From assembly GCF_001625215.2 (NCBI RefSeq), contig NC_030385.2, positions 1,233,135-1,297,134 on the forward strand: a stretch of 64,000 bases of DNA, written 5' to 3'. Below are positions 49,349 to 61,625 of this stretch, piece by piece. Origin of the DNA: Daucus carota subsp. sativus. Its lineage: Eukaryota > Streptophyta > Magnoliopsida > Apiales > Apiaceae. The position numbers and the translations under genes were made by a program. A model generated the notes under the pieces. The model had not been told where the DNA came from and made no database searches. It saw only the letters and a list, made by a program, of their open reading frames with translations. Each line of letters begins with the position of its first letter. The first letter of the stretch is position 1.

Positions 49349-51771
49349 ATGGAGATGTCTTCAGATCAGAAAGAACAGCAGCAGCAGCAAGAAGTACCAA
49401 AGAAACCAAAGGGTGGCCTTATTACTATGCCATTCATAATAGGCAAGTATATTCTCGTAACTTTGATGGTCAGATGATAAACTTTCTTGAATCAAAGAAA
49501 CTCGTTATTTCGGTATTTTTATTAAGTAATATTTTAGATGATGAAATTTAATTTGCAGCAAATGAGGCATTTGAGAGAGTGGCAAGCTATGGGCTACTGC
49601 CAAATATGATACTGTATTTTATAATGGATTATGGGATGAGCTTGACAAAAGGCCAGAACATACTCTATCTGTGGAATGCAGCTACCAATTTCACTCCTTT
49701 GTTTGGGGCTTTTCTCTCTGATTCTTATCTGGGTCGATTTGCCACTATTGCCCTTGGCTCCGTTTCCAGTCTTCTGGTAACTTTCCGATTTTGTTTGATT
49801 CAGATTCTTTGCAATTTTCTATATTTAGCACCTCTGTTTAATGGGTTTTCAAGATTCTGCTTAAAAGATATGTTTAGGTATGGTAAAGTATGTTAGTTAG
49901 CATTTGATGACCTTTGGCCATTAGGGAGAGGGAAATATTTCGACACTAGGCTATCAACGAATCCTCTGTAGTGATATTATTTGGTTGCGATAGTCTTTAT
50001 TAATAGTTGTTTATAAGTATTCTATTTCTGGAAATTAGGAAATTAGTCGAAATATTAGTGAGATGAATCTGTGAAATAGGCATATAAGAAGATGAAGCCG
50101 GCTTAGTAGTATATGTTTTTGTTAGTTCTTGACTATTTTTATTAAATTTTTGGAAATTGTAGGGGATGATACTTCTATGGCTAACAGCAATGATTCCAGA
50201 AGCGAGGCCGGGTCCATGTGATCCTAGAACACCACAATTGTGCAAACCCGCCTCTTCGTTCCAGCACTTTCTCTTGTATGCGTCGTTTGGTTTAATCTCC
50301 ATCGGAGCAGGAGGGATTAGGCCGTGTTCATTGGCCTTTGGTGCTGATCAATTGGACAAGAGAGACAATCCCAAGAACGAAAGAGTACTAGAACGCTTTT
50401 TCAATTGGTATTATGCCTCTGCGTCTCTGTCAGTTGTGATTGCCTTAACAGGCATTGTCTATATTCAAGATCACGCGGGATGGAAAGTGGGATTTGGCGT
50501 TCCAGCCATACTCATGTTCTTATCGGCTTCTCTGTTTCTCATTGCATCTTCTTTATACATTAAACAGACGGTTAGAATGAACTTGTTCACGAGCTTTTGC
50601 CAAGTGATTACAGTTTCTTATAAGAACAGAAAGCTAGCTCTCCCACCTCAAGACTCCGATGGATGGTATCATCATCAAAAGGACTCGATCCATTATGTGC
50701 CTACTGACAAACTGAGGTACTAAAAATTCATATTGTTTTGGATTCTTGAATTTTCTGTATCAGACTATATATTAAACGTCGTTAACATATGGTTATTGAC
50801 AATGTTCTTTTAGGTTCTTGAATAAAGCTTGCATAATTAGAAGGCCCGAGGACATAACCTCAGATGGAGTAGCTTCAAATCCATGGACTCTTTGCACCGT
50901 TGATCAAGTCGAAGAAATGAAAATATTAATTAGAGTCTTGCCGTTATGGTCTTCAGGAATAATGATGTCGATAAACATTAGTCAAAGTTCATTTCAACTT
51001 CTCCAAGCCAAGTCCATGAAGAGGCACCTTATTGGAGGCTTTGAAGTTCCAGCAGGCTCATTTGGCTTATTCACCGTGATCTCACTATTCGTTTGGATTG
51101 TGATATACGACCGTCTTGTGCTTCCACTAGCCTCAAAGATTAGAGGAAAGCCAGTTTATCTTGGTGTAAAAGTAAGAATGGGCATCGGACTATTCTTCTC
51201 ATTATTAGGAATGGTTGCTTCAGCAATTATAGAGCATGTCCGACGAAGAAAAGCTATTGAACAAGGCTTGTTAAACAACCCGATGGGACTAGTCAACATG
51301 TCTGCATATTGGCTAGTAATACAACACGTATTTAACGGATTAGCAGAGGCCTTCAACGCAATAGGCCAGACCGAGTTTTACTACTCTGAATTCCCCAAGA
51401 GCATGTCTAGCATTGCCTCATGCATGTTCGGAGTAGGAATGGGGGTGGCCAATCTGCTAGCAAGCCTAATTCTGAGCACTGTCGACGACATTACAAAGCG
51501 AGGAGGAAAAGAAAGCTGGACATCCACAAACATCAACAAAGGCCATTACGAAAGCTACTACTGGCTCCTGGCAATAATGAGCAGTGTAAACCTCCTGTAT
51601 TTTTTCATCTGCAGCTGGGCTTATGGCCCTTGTGTCGAAAGACTGAATGGCATCGGAATCGAGACCAGTAATGGTACAGGAAAAGAACTAATGAAGCAGA
51701 GCTCAAGAGTGAAGGATGAAACTGCAGAAAAAAGTGAAGAATTGTTTAAGTCTAGACTGTTGGTAGCTTAA
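49349..51771 (+). CDS. NPF (NRT1/PTR) family transporter, NPF1 type, copy 1
   Basis: Proton-coupled major-facilitator membrane transporter. Exons: 49349-49442, 49559-49776, 50163-50716, 50814-51771; 607 residues, as usual for NPF. The ExxER proton-coupling motif is present in span 1 (NEAFERV). Family blocks follow in order: LGRFATIALGS, SIGAGGIRPCSLAFGADQ, FFNWYYASASL, QDHAGWKVGFGVPA, WSSGIMMSINIS, FQLLQAKSM, EFYYSEFPKSMSSIA and ESYYWLLAIMS; a long central loop lies around residues 270-340. By memory the sequence is closest to NPF1.1/NPF1.2 (NRT1.12/NRT1.11), which move nitrate between leaf tissues; NPF1 members have other reported substrates, so substrate is inference. Intron 1 has a GC donor, unlike the GT donor at the same place in copy 2. 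Its C-terminal tail is shorter than that of copy 2. Confidence 0.94.
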
Positions 51772-54019
51772 GTTAAGTTGTGAAAAATCTGCAGCTCCTG
51801 CAGAGGCTTGTTTGGTTATTGTATTGAATGTATAACTGGATAGTGTTCCATACTGTTGCATAGATTGTGACTCGTAGGTTTTTTGGTTTTTTCATTTTCT
51901 CATGTATCAAATATACATATATCATGTATCAAATTGTAGATTGTGCTTTCATGATGTTATGAAAAAAGAAAAAAGAAAGAGAAAATTATATTGTGCGTGC
52001 GATTCTCGGGGCAAATTGTTTTAATTTGTATTCATGATTCTCTGAGTTTATTTGTAGTTATAACTCGACTTTTTGTGCATAATAAGACACTTTCATTTTC
52101 ATTTTTATTTTTTCTAGATAAATATATGAACTGTAAACTTATGTCATTGTGTGACATTTAAAACATCCAAGTTTGACCATAAAAAATGGACGGAAATGGA
52201 CGGAGAAGATATCTTTTTGAAGGATTATCTAGTCAAATTGAAACTTGAATTACGAGTCATACCCGTATAACATCAATTTTCACAAATTATGTTCCATCAA
52301 GAACTCTAAATTTAAAATTAAAATTAAACCTCATTTGTAAAAATTGGCGTCATATTAGCGTCGCAAGAGATTCAAACTTCAATTTGACGACGGATAAATT
52401 TAGATATCAATAACATCTTCAAAATTGCTTTGATCATGGTAAACACGAGGAACTCTAGTTTTCCGATTATAAAGCCGTCGAGATCTTTTTGACGGAAGAA
52501 TAAAAATCAAAAATTAAAAAAATTAAGTGACCCAAAAAACAGAATCTTTAGTTTAGAAACTAGACGATAAAACGTCAATATTTCAATGACCTGTAATATA
52601 ATTTTCCCTAATTCGAAACACTTTCAAACTTTTTTTAATATATATTATTACATATTTTTAATTCTATTCAAAAGCATCCTTCTTATCTTGAAGGTAATTG
52701 AAAAGCATCTTTCTTGAACGTAATTATAAATTATTTTATTATATATGTTCAGATTATTATTCCTTATCTCTTAATTTTGAAAAAACGTTAATTTAGGTTA
52801 ATTTATCAAAAAAATGTAACAATTATCAAAAAACACGCTAATAATTTATAAAATATGAATTTATTTACAACTTATAACTCACTTTGTCCCTCTAAAGAAT
52901 AAATATTTGTTTTCTAAACTAAGCAAACGACTCCTATTCATGTTCCACAAATATAATATTATAAAATATTTATTATACAAAATATGTTAAATTTATGGAC
53001 GATGTTTTAGATTTTTAATAAAATATTAATTTTCACGTACATCTTTATATGGACCACATATTTATTTTTACAGAACGAATGATGTAAATTCCTGATGAAT
53101 ACTTTACAGAAGATAACCGCCGGTGGCTTAAAACGTGACTGTCTTCTTTTCCTCTATCTCTTCTCATAATGTTGTTTGACATTTGAGCACCTCATAAAGT
53201 ACATGAAACATATACGTTTTCAACCAACTTTGTTTTCAACTAAATTTAGCAATACATTAAAATAATTTAATGATAGATATACACAAAATATATTTAAGGT
53301 AAAATCAGTGCAACTATCCGTTTCGGTTAACTTAAAATAAATAACTTCTTATTTATAGTAAAGAAGTGGAGTAGAAATGAGAAGTTAATATGTTAATAAA
53401 ATATTTGAAAAAGAAGCAGAAGCTGTGAGAGAGAAGCTAGCATTCTCAACTTCTTAAAAGTGCTTTTACTCGGTCAAGAAAAATAGAAGTCAAAATCCAG
53501 ATTTGATTCTTGGAAACAAACGCCACCTATATTCAACTGGAGCGACAAAAGTGTGGAAATATACCATGACATTAATGACATTAAGGTTAGAGCTGTTTAG
53601 CACGATGAAATATATTTAAAACTGGATATCATTTTAAACTCAAAAATATGTGTTGGTATAATAAAATTGTAAGTTAGAAATTAGTTTGAGATTTTTTTAA
53701 TAATATATTTTTTTATTTTTGATAAAAGTCACTCATCAGTCATAAGTTATTCGTAAATTATTTTATTCTTTTTATTTTTGTTAATAGATGTTGCATTAAT
53801 TAATTAGGAGGGACCCACATCTTCCTTTTACATTCAAGTTCGTAAGAATTTGTTACAGATACCATTAAATGTACAAATAATTCGTCCATATATTTTCATT
53901 ATGAGTATCTTTTATCTCCCCACCTCATTTCAAGCTTCTTGCTATTCTATGTAAAGCACTGTAAATTTCTAGTCCTGATAAAAGAAAAAAAAAACTCAAA
54001 GCACAGCTTGTAATCTGAA
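51772..54019. other. Spacer between the two NPF genes
   Basis: AT-rich; contains the 3' UTR of copy 1 and the promoter of copy 2. No gene or complete transposon recognised. A GC-poor block at 52620-53080 is featureless. Confidence 0.45.
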
Positions 54020-56715
54020 ATGGAGGAACCATCTCATCAAAGAAATGTGTTTAAACAAGAATCACCAAAGAGGAAGAAGGGTGGCTTCATCACCATCCCT
54101 TTCATCATAGGTACGTGTCAGTGTTACTCCTTCCGTCCCGTTTTAATTGTCTACTGATAAAATTTCACCATTTATTCGAAATCGTATTAAATAAAAGTTG
54201 ATAGTATTTTTTTTTAGTGTTTTAATAATTTTAGTTTATTTTTTGTGTGGGGTGATTGACAGCAAATGAGGCACTGGAGAAAGTGGCAAGCCTTGGGCTT
54301 TTGCCCAACATGATAATGTATTTGATACGTGAATATCGAATGGAGTTTACAGAGGGACAAAACATACTCTTTTTTTGGAGTGCTGCTACCAATTTCTTGC
54401 CTCTTGTTGGAGCTTTTCTCTCTGATTCATTTCTTGGTCGATTCTCCACCATTGCCCTTGGTTCTACCTTCAGTTTCCTGGTATACTATGTTATATGTAA
54501 ATATAAAATCTCGATTTGAGTTTCAGTTTCGTTTTCATCCCTTATCTATCAAAGATATTATTAAGAAAAATTTACAAAAATACCCATATTTTTAAATTTA
54601 TTTTCAAAAATACGGTCGAAGTTGTATATGGTTGTAACGCTGGTCAAAAACAATTACACAATTACTTTTCAGGTTGCAAGAGTTGCAATTGAAATCACAT
54701 GTACAATTGCACCGTATTTTTGAAAATAAAATTGCAATTGAGATATTTTTGGAAAAACTCCAGATATTAAACAATGCTAAATATATTAATGTGTTGTGGA
54801 TATATACGCTAGTACCCCGGAAATTGATTTTAATTAAGGTCTCATAAATTTCAGGGTTGGCCTGATTTTATCTAATTCCCAAAATTTAGCTTTAACAAAC
54901 TATTTTATCAATCTATATGATTCAAGCTCCTAACCAGTCGAGAGCTTGTTCACATTTTGGCCCTTGTGTGTTTATAAAAACGTTTATAAGATTTATTTGG
55001 AGATCACCCTTGATAATTAGCAGTACTGATTGCTAGTGTGCTACATTGTATGTTGTAACTTGTAACATTACAGGGCATGTTTATCTTATGGCTAACGGCA
55101 ATGATACCGCAAGCCAAGCCTGGTCCTTGCAATCTGCAAGATCATCCCTGCAAATCGACTTCAACGCCTCAGTACTTGTTACTGCTTTCGGCCTTTATTG
55201 TCATGTCAATCGGGGCTGGTGGTACTAGGCCTTGTTCATTGGCATTTGGTGCTGATCAGATAGATAACAAGGACAATCCTATGAATGAGAGGATATTAGA
55301 ACGCTTTTTTGGATGGTATTACGCCTCAGCAGCAGTTGCAGTTGTGCTTGCTTTCACCGGCATTGTTTACATTCAAGATCATTTCGGGTGGAAATTGGGA
55401 TTTGGGATTCCTGCTCTTCTCATGTTCCTTTCCACTGTGTTTTTCTTGCTTGCATCTTCTCTTTATATCAAGCCAAAAGTCAAGATGAACTTGTTTAGTA
55501 GCTTTGTGCAAGTAATTTCTCTCTGTTACAAAAAACGAAAGCTGACATTCCCTTCTCCAGATTCCATCAAGTGGTATAGTCTCAAGGACTCAGAACGTCT
55601 CGTGCCCACGGATAAACTAAGGTACTGAAAATTCTTCATGATCAACATTTTCATCACTAGTATGCATATATTAACTTGAAAAAAAAACTTTTAACAGATT
55701 CATGAATAAAGCTTGTGTTATTTGGAACTCTGAAGAGATAGGCCCAGACGGTGTAGCTTCTAACCCGTGTAACATTTGCACAGTCGATCAAGTTGAAGAG
55801 CTGAAAACACTAATCAGAGTCCTGCCTTTGTGGTCTGCAGCAATCATGATGTCGGTAAACATTAGTACTCAAAGTTCCTTTGTTTTGCTGCAAGCTAAGT
55901 CCATGGATAGGCACCTCGCTGGAGGACTGGAAATTCCAGCCGCATCTTTTGTTATATTTACAATAGCTACAATCTTTACATGGATTATGCTATATGATCG
56001 CATATTGGTTCCATTGGCATCAAAGATTAGAGGAAAACCAGTTCATCTTGATACGAAAGTAAGAATGGGGATCGGGCTATTCTGTTCATTCATGTCTATG
56101 GTTGTTGCAGCTATTGTGGAGCATATTCGACGTAGAAAAGCAATTCAACAGGGTCTTAGTGACAATCCAAGTGGTCTGGTTGTCATGTCTGCATATTGGC
56201 TTGTACCACAACACGTTCTGGGAGGACTAGCCGAGGCCTTCAACTCAATAGCTCAAACTGAATTTTACTACTCTGAATTTCCGAAGAGCATGTCTAGCAT
56301 TGCATCAGCCATGTTTGGGCTAGGAATGGCATTTGCAAATCTGTTAGGTAGTGCTATATTGAATACAGTAAATCATGTTACAAGTGAAGGGGGAAAAGTG
56401 AGCTGGACTTCGACCAACATCAACAAGGGGCATTATGAGAGTTACTACTGGCTTCTGGCAATTTTAAGTGCAGTGAATCTCTTCTATTTTCTCGTATGCA
56501 GCTGGGCTTATGGTCCTTGTGCAGAACAAAGGAATGGGGTTAGGCGCGACAATAAGAAAAGCTATGGTTCTTCAGAAGAAGAGATGTTGCGCTTCATCAA
56601 ACCTCCAGAAAAGAACGACAGAGTAAACGTTGGGGAAATACCCGAATCCAGGTCTGCATTGCCTGAACTTTTGAATGTACAGTATTCACTGGCAGGCGAA
56701 AACAGAAGTGCTTAA
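54020..56715 (+). CDS. NPF (NRT1/PTR) family transporter, NPF1 type, copy 2
   Basis: Tandem paralogue of the gene at 49349. Exons: 54020-54110, 54263-54480, 55074-55621, 55698-56715; 624 residues. The span-1 motif is ExxEK (NEALEKV). Other family blocks are as in copy 1: LGRFSTIALGS, SIGAGGTRPCSLAFGADQ, FFGWYYASAAV, QDHFGWKLGFGIPA, WSAAIMMSVNIS, EFYYSEFPKSMSSIA, ESYYWLLAILS. All three intron positions and phases agree with copy 1, so the pair arose by tandem duplication. Copy 2 has a longer polar C-terminal tail (about 60 residues after YGPCAEQ). Intron 2 contains a foldback MITE at 54561-54761. Intron 1 begins with a Stowaway-like end (about 54130) with no partner visible. Substrate inferred as nitrate or a related anion from NPF1 family membership. 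Confidence 0.94.
54561..54761. mobile_element. Foldback MITE with 8-bp target duplication, in NPF copy 2 intron
   Basis: 201 bp between perfect duplications AGATATTA (54553-54560 and 54762-54769). The ends pair as an inverted repeat of about 60 bp: left includes ACAAAAATACCC, TTATTTTCAAAAATACGGT and GTTGTAT; right, in reverse complement, has CCAAAAATATC, TTATTTTCAAAAATACGGT and ATTGTAC. Same family as 32314-32505 and the ends of 59447-60598. An 8-bp duplication suggests a hAT-like or related transposase in trans. Confidence 0.82.
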
Positions 56716-56966
56716 GAATTTCCTAATGATGTAGCTTCTGGAGCTTGACTGCATAGAAGTATAGTCTATAGGTTTAAGAAGCATCAACATTTATCATACA
56801 AATTTAGCTAAATAGAAAAACATTTATCATGCACCAGCTTGTAGTTGAATGATTTGGAGTGAAACTTATCTGCTTCAGTGTAATTTTGTTCTTCAGACAT
56901 CAAATTAGAAGATAAAACTGTAGGGAAAAAGTTGAACCAAAAAAAAATAATGAAATCAAAACATTT

Positions 56967-57040
56967 TGCTTTCATTGAGAGTTGAACTCAAGACCTCCCG
57001 CTTACTAAACGGGTGCTCTAACCAACTGAGCTATGAAAGC
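56967..57040 (-). tRNA. tRNA-Thr (anticodon AGU)
   Basis: 74-nt cloverleaf on the minus strand. Acceptor arm GCTTTCA pairs perfectly with TGAAAGC, discriminator A at 56967. D-arm GCTC/GAGC, anticodon arm CCCGT/GCGGG with loop TTAGTAA (anticodon AGT, threonine), T-arm TTGAG/CTCAA with loop TTCAACT. Intronless, no encoded CCA, as normal for plant nuclear tRNAs. Internal A and B boxes are intact. A T run of nine on the minus strand (plus 56938-56947) lies about 20 nt downstream and would end pol III transcription. Confidence 0.95.
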
Positions 57041-57543
57041 TTAATTGACATGAGCTCTTTTTGTTTGTGCAAATAGATTCTTGCGTACTTGCTGTTTTCC
57101 CATATTAGTGGCTAAGTAGTTCATGATATATCTTGCAAAAATAGCTAATTTACTGGTGCAATTATGTTGAATATTAACAATCAGTCTGATTAGTGATAAC
57201 AAAGGACTTGCCAGATTTAAACTCATACATAGTCAGCCCAGGAGTACCATAACTTTAACTTGCAGAAAATCAAAAGGATACGAAACAAATTTTTACATCA
57301 CGGTGAAGGAGGAAACTCTAATATAAATAAATTGCTAACCAAGATATTCACAGAGGATTTAAGTTGGCCAAGAATACCTCTTATTGTATAAGCAGCGAAC
57401 ATAATAATACACAATACAGTGATATTCTAGTTCTGCAAGTACAAATACTCTTCAACAGACACTCAATGCATTATTTTCTGATCCCCGGATATTTACTTAT
57501 TTAAGGTTCTGCCATCTGTTTTAATAATTAAATGCACTTCACA
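57041..57543. other. Spacer between tRNA-Thr and CCMH
   Basis: About 500 bp, contains the CCMH 3' UTR on the minus strand. No other feature seen. Confidence 0.5.
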
Positions 57544-58867
57544 TCATCGGTGAAGCCACCTTCTCCACCAAGGGGAGGAAGAAGTAGCTGTAGCTCCTTG
57601 AAGGTCAGAAGGTGCGAGAATCTCTAACATGGTCTGCTTCTCTTTGGGGGTCAATGGAACTCCTCTAATAAGGTTTAAGGCCATTATGTGCACATTGGTC
57701 CTTTGCCTGTGCTTGTTGTAAGCCCAAATTCCTCCAGCTGCACCAGCAACTAAAAGCTGAACCAGAACACCAATTTATCAAAGTACCATTTGCAATAAAA
57801 CCTTTTTCAATAATAAAGTTATTTATAAGATATAATTCAAAAAGAAAGAGAACTTCGTGTCTTCTTAAACTTACTGGTGATAGCCATAAGGCAGCAGTCT
57901 GCATATCAAACTTTGGAGCATAAAGTACTGTTTCCCCATACTCGTCCTCCAGCTTTTTGTAGATCTCCTTGTCACTTTTCCCAGACTTAATTTCTTCACG
58001 AATTAACTAAACCAACATTCAGATGAATATATCACAGAAAAGTAGAAAAGTGCAAGGATTCGATGATCAAAGTTTTTCTCATTAATGGGATAAGAAAGTG
58101 GACAGGAAACAAAATTTAATTGTGTCACATCTTATCTCCATACATGGTGATTGGACTGTTCAAATCATCAAGTTGAAGTATTCCTCTATGCATATGATCA
58201 AGTTTAAACATAGCGCTAATAAGCATCAAGTGCATACTGATACTCATACAAAAAAACATTAAGTTCCCAAATCCAGATTAGCTCAAGTAACTTGGGTCTT
58301 AAAATAAGTCTTCAATCAACTTAGTAAGGATCTTTGATATATCATTAAGCAGCTTAAACACGGAAAAGTTCAAAAGAAGCTATATCAAGATTGCAAAAAA
58401 CAAGCGCATAATATGGTATTAGATTATATATATTTTATCAACCATTACACTCGATGATTCAAGGCACATTTCTTAATATCTGCATCAATATATAGGGTGG
58501 CAATGCATGATCCCACGCAAAATTCAACTCGATTTCACAATCAAAACTAGAAATGATGCAACAAGAATCTAATAATCTGGATTTAACCCAAATTGACTTA
58601 TTTATAAGCTTAGAATTTCCGAACATTTTACTAACATACAATTACTTTAATAAAATTTCCGAACATTTTACTCAACATAAAATTCAAAATTTCAACACGG
58701 GGTATTAGGGATACCTTCCTAAGTAAAACAGCTATGTCAGCTTGAGAGTCCTCAATGGACTGACTACCACATTCCGTGCACCGTACATTATGACTGATGT
58801 TTCTTGCCCGAGCATCCACCACCTGAGAACTTTTCACATCATTTTCTTGACTTTCCATCTCTAACAA
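57544..58867 (-). CDS. CCMH: Cytochrome c maturation protein CcmH, mitochondrial
   Basis: Thiol-reducing factor of the mitochondrial cytochrome c maturation pathway (System I), anchored in the inner membrane, that keeps the CXXCH haem site of apocytochrome c reduced. Exons: 58867-58715, 58006-57875, 57756-57544; 165 residues from the ATG at 58867, or 162 from 58858, against 159 in Arabidopsis. The redox motif RCTEC lies in the block VRCTECGSQSIEDSQAD. Next comes the conserved YGETVLYAPKFD block and QTAALWLSP. A single membrane span follows at the start of exon 3 (LLVAGAAGGIWAY), then a basic tail ending PWWRRWLHR. The short N-terminus without a long presequence is normal for plant CCMH. Confidence 0.94.
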
Positions 58868-59446
58868 AGAGCTGTAGCTTCAATTATGCACTCAACTACA
58901 AAAACCCATGTAGGAAAATCTTTTAAATTTTAGTAACTTCATAGCAAATTCTCATAGAAGCATTTTATCAAACACTTGTAGGCCTTCTGAAAAATGAAAT
59001 AAATATACTATACTACTAAATTAACGTGATGATGCACACATGCAAGGATGCAGCTTACATGCCAATTCCGATAGTACCGTAGTAGATGACTTCGAGTTAC
59101 CGTGTTCAAGGGTTTGAAGTGTTAGTTAATGTGTTTCGAAGATGGTTGCAGTGTTTTTTATTTTTTGGTGCGACTGCAGTGAATTATAATACCGTTCTTT
59201 GAATTAAACGAGTGTAAAAATTTGACGAAATCTGACTCGAATTAAACTTGTCGAGCTCCAAATGATTTTCGAGCTGCAGTCGGGTTTGTCACACGCTCGA
59301 TTTAACAAGTTTAACTAATTATCGGATTCAAACTTGTAATCATATCCAAGTTGAGCACGGTTTAAGTAGGTTCGGGATTGTGATTTGGATGAATCAGGAT
59401 GACACATGATTATATATTTTTGGGCTTTTTTTATTAATAATCACGT
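58868..59446. other. CCMH 5' flank
   Basis: Promoter side of CCMH on the minus strand; short, no further gene or transposon seen before the foldback element. Confidence 0.45.
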
Positions 59447-59619
59447 TTTCAATCTTATTTCCAAAAATACTACCTTATCCAATCTTTTTTTCAAAAATAC
59501 TACATTCTCTAAAATATTTTCAAAAATACTGTGGTTGCATATGCAACCATATATGCAACCACAAATCCTGATTTCAAGTTCCAGTTTTCAAATGTCATTT
59601 TCGACATCATATTTGGAAT

Positions 59620-59692
<73 letters not shown>

Positions 59693-60338
59693 CTCCAACG
59701 ATGAGGTCGAAAATGACATTTGAAATCTGAAACTTGAAATCAGGAATTCAGTTGCATATATGGTTGCATATGGGTTGTATTCAGTTGATTCTATTGTAAT
59801 CTAATGGCCCCGCCAGGGGCACCCATACATCAGTTGCAACTTACAGTTTTCCGTTGCATATGAGGTTGCACGCAACCTCATGTACAACCTCATATGCAAC
59901 TAAATGCAACTGAAAACTGTAAGTTCCAACTGAAGTATGGGTGCCCCTGGCGGGGCCATTAGATTGCAATAGAATCAACTGAATGCAACCTCATATGCAA
60001 CTAAATGCAACCTCATATGCAACTAAATGCAACTGAAAACTGTAAGTTCCAACTGAAGTATGGGTGCCCCTGGCGGGGCCATTAGATTGCAATAGAATCA
60101 ACTGAATGCAACCTCATATGCAACTAAATGCAACCTCATATGCAACTAAATGCAACTGAAAACTGTAAGTTGCAACAGATGTATGGTGTGCCCCTGGCGG
60201 GGCCATTAGATTGCAATAGAATCAACTGAATGCAACCATATGCAACTGAATACAACCCATATGCAACTATATATGCAACTGAATTCCTGATTTCGAGTTC
60301 CAGTTTTCAAATGTCATTTTCGACCTCATATTTGGAAT

Positions 60339-60407
<69 letters not shown>

Positions 60408-60598
60408 CTTCAAAGATGAGGTCGAAAATGACATTTGAAAACTGAAACTTGAAATCAGGATTTGTAGTTGCATATATGGTTGCATATGCAACCACCGTAT
60501 TTTTGGAAAATATTTTCAAAAAGATAGTATTTTTGAAAATATTTTAGAGATTTGAAAATAAGATTGGATAAGGTAGTATTTTTGAAAATAAGATTGAA
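59447..60598. mobile_element. Large foldback element with TA arms and internal tandem repeat
   Basis: A 1.15-kb quasi-palindrome. The outer arms are inverted: TTCAATCTTATTT...ACTACCTTATCCAATC at the left and GATTGGATAAGGTAGT...AAATAAGATTGAA at the right. Inner arms repeat GGTTGCATATGCAACC, TTTTCAAATGTCATTTTCGA and a TA microsatellite (59613-59690 and 60338-60404), each beside a short ATATCGACTYCAAMGATGAG block. The middle has three GTGCCCCTGG copies at 59941, 60064 and 60187, period 123 bp, each made partly of a 22-bp GCAACCTCATATGCAACTAA repeat, and one inverted copy at about 59800-59865. Ends resemble the small foldback MITEs at 32314 and 54561. No coding capacity. Confidence 0.85.
59941..60196. 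repeat. 123-bp minisatellite within the foldback
   Basis: GTGCCCCTGGCGGGGCC begins at 59941, 60064 and 60187, exactly 123 bp apart. Each unit contains a GC-rich hairpin (CCCCTGGCGGGG), an ATTAGATTGCAATAGAATC block and one to two copies of the 22-bp TGCAACCTCATATGCAACTAA motif. Near-identical units imply recent expansion. Confidence 0.9.
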
Positions 60599-61109
60599 AA
60601 AACAATATACAAGATAATTCCCCTATATTTTTTATATCACGTGTTTATTTGAGTGTTGAAAATCTATTTAGTTTAAAATATTATAATATTAATTGATTAA
60701 ATTATTATATTATATAAAAAAGTAAATATTTTTATTCATAATAAATATACTTGTATGTATATTTTTTTAATATCATAAATATTTTCTGAAAGAATAAAAA
60801 AATAATGATATAATACCATCTTCTCATACTCATTATCCCTTTTGATTTCAAAAAACTCATATCGATGATTTGAGATATGAGTACGAGAATAATAACGTTT
60901 AAATTTTTTTATGAGATTTGAAGTAGGGATATAAGAATATGAAAAACTTTTATGAGATTTGAAGTAGGGATATGAGAATATGAAAAATTCATTCATATGA
61001 AATGGATGAACTTGAAAAAAGGTCCCAATTCTCACAAAACATAAAGATAAAACATAAAACAACATAGTTTAAAATAATAGCTCCAAAACTAATTAGTAAT
61101 ACTAGATAA

Positions 61110-61430
61110 TGTAGCGTGTCCAGTTCTAACAAGTTGGAGGAAAATGTTATATCATGTAGCATTTTATCATTTTGTTCTTTTAACTCCAATAACATGAGAC
61201 TACATGAAATGCCGTTTTGTTCTTTTAACCCCAATAAAATGAGACTACATGAAGTGAATACTATATCATGTAAACTCTAGATGATGTAAACTATTGGCGA
61301 TGTAACTTTTCATAGATATCCAAAATGTTGCACGATATAACGTTAATAAATAAAATTTGGGATATTTTTTCATATTCAGATATTCTAAATATTAATGATA
61401 AATATTGTGATAATGAAGACTAACATCCAA
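61110..61430. repeat. Dispersed repeat, family shared with 30640-30950
   Basis: Same ordered blocks as 30640-30950, diverged and with one internal tandem duplication of a TTTTAACYCCAATAA-MATGAGACTACATGAA segment near 61180-61255. Class unknown. Confidence 0.5.
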
Positions 61431-61497
61431 CACCCGATAAATTTCACACCCATACATAATTCCTCGTATCATCTGGCTAAACCACGCCTTAAAGGTT

Positions 61498-61625
61498 TAA
61501 ATCGAGCTCAGCTCGTACTAAACTCCACTCGATTCATGGCTTCATGCTTGATTCATATAACTAAATCGAGTTCAGCCCGTACTAAGCTCCACTCAATTCA
61601 TGGCTTCATGCTTGATTCATATAGC
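61498..61625. repeat. 64-bp tandem duplication
   Basis: Two units (61498-61561 and 61562-61625) each starting TAAATCGAGYTCAGC and ending CTTGATTCATATA, about 90% alike. No gene inferred. Confidence 0.85.

Noticed and set aside
54128-54200. Stowaway MITE in NPF copy 2 intron 1
   Set aside because: One Stowaway-type end (CTCCTTCCGTCCCG) is visible, but no matching second end lies in the intron.
21975-56715. Biosynthetic gene cluster
   Set aside because: Neighbouring genes belong to unrelated processes; only the two tandem pairs are related to each other.
59406-60519. Protein-coding frames with long Ile-Tyr runs
   Set aside because: They are translations of the TA microsatellite within the foldback element.
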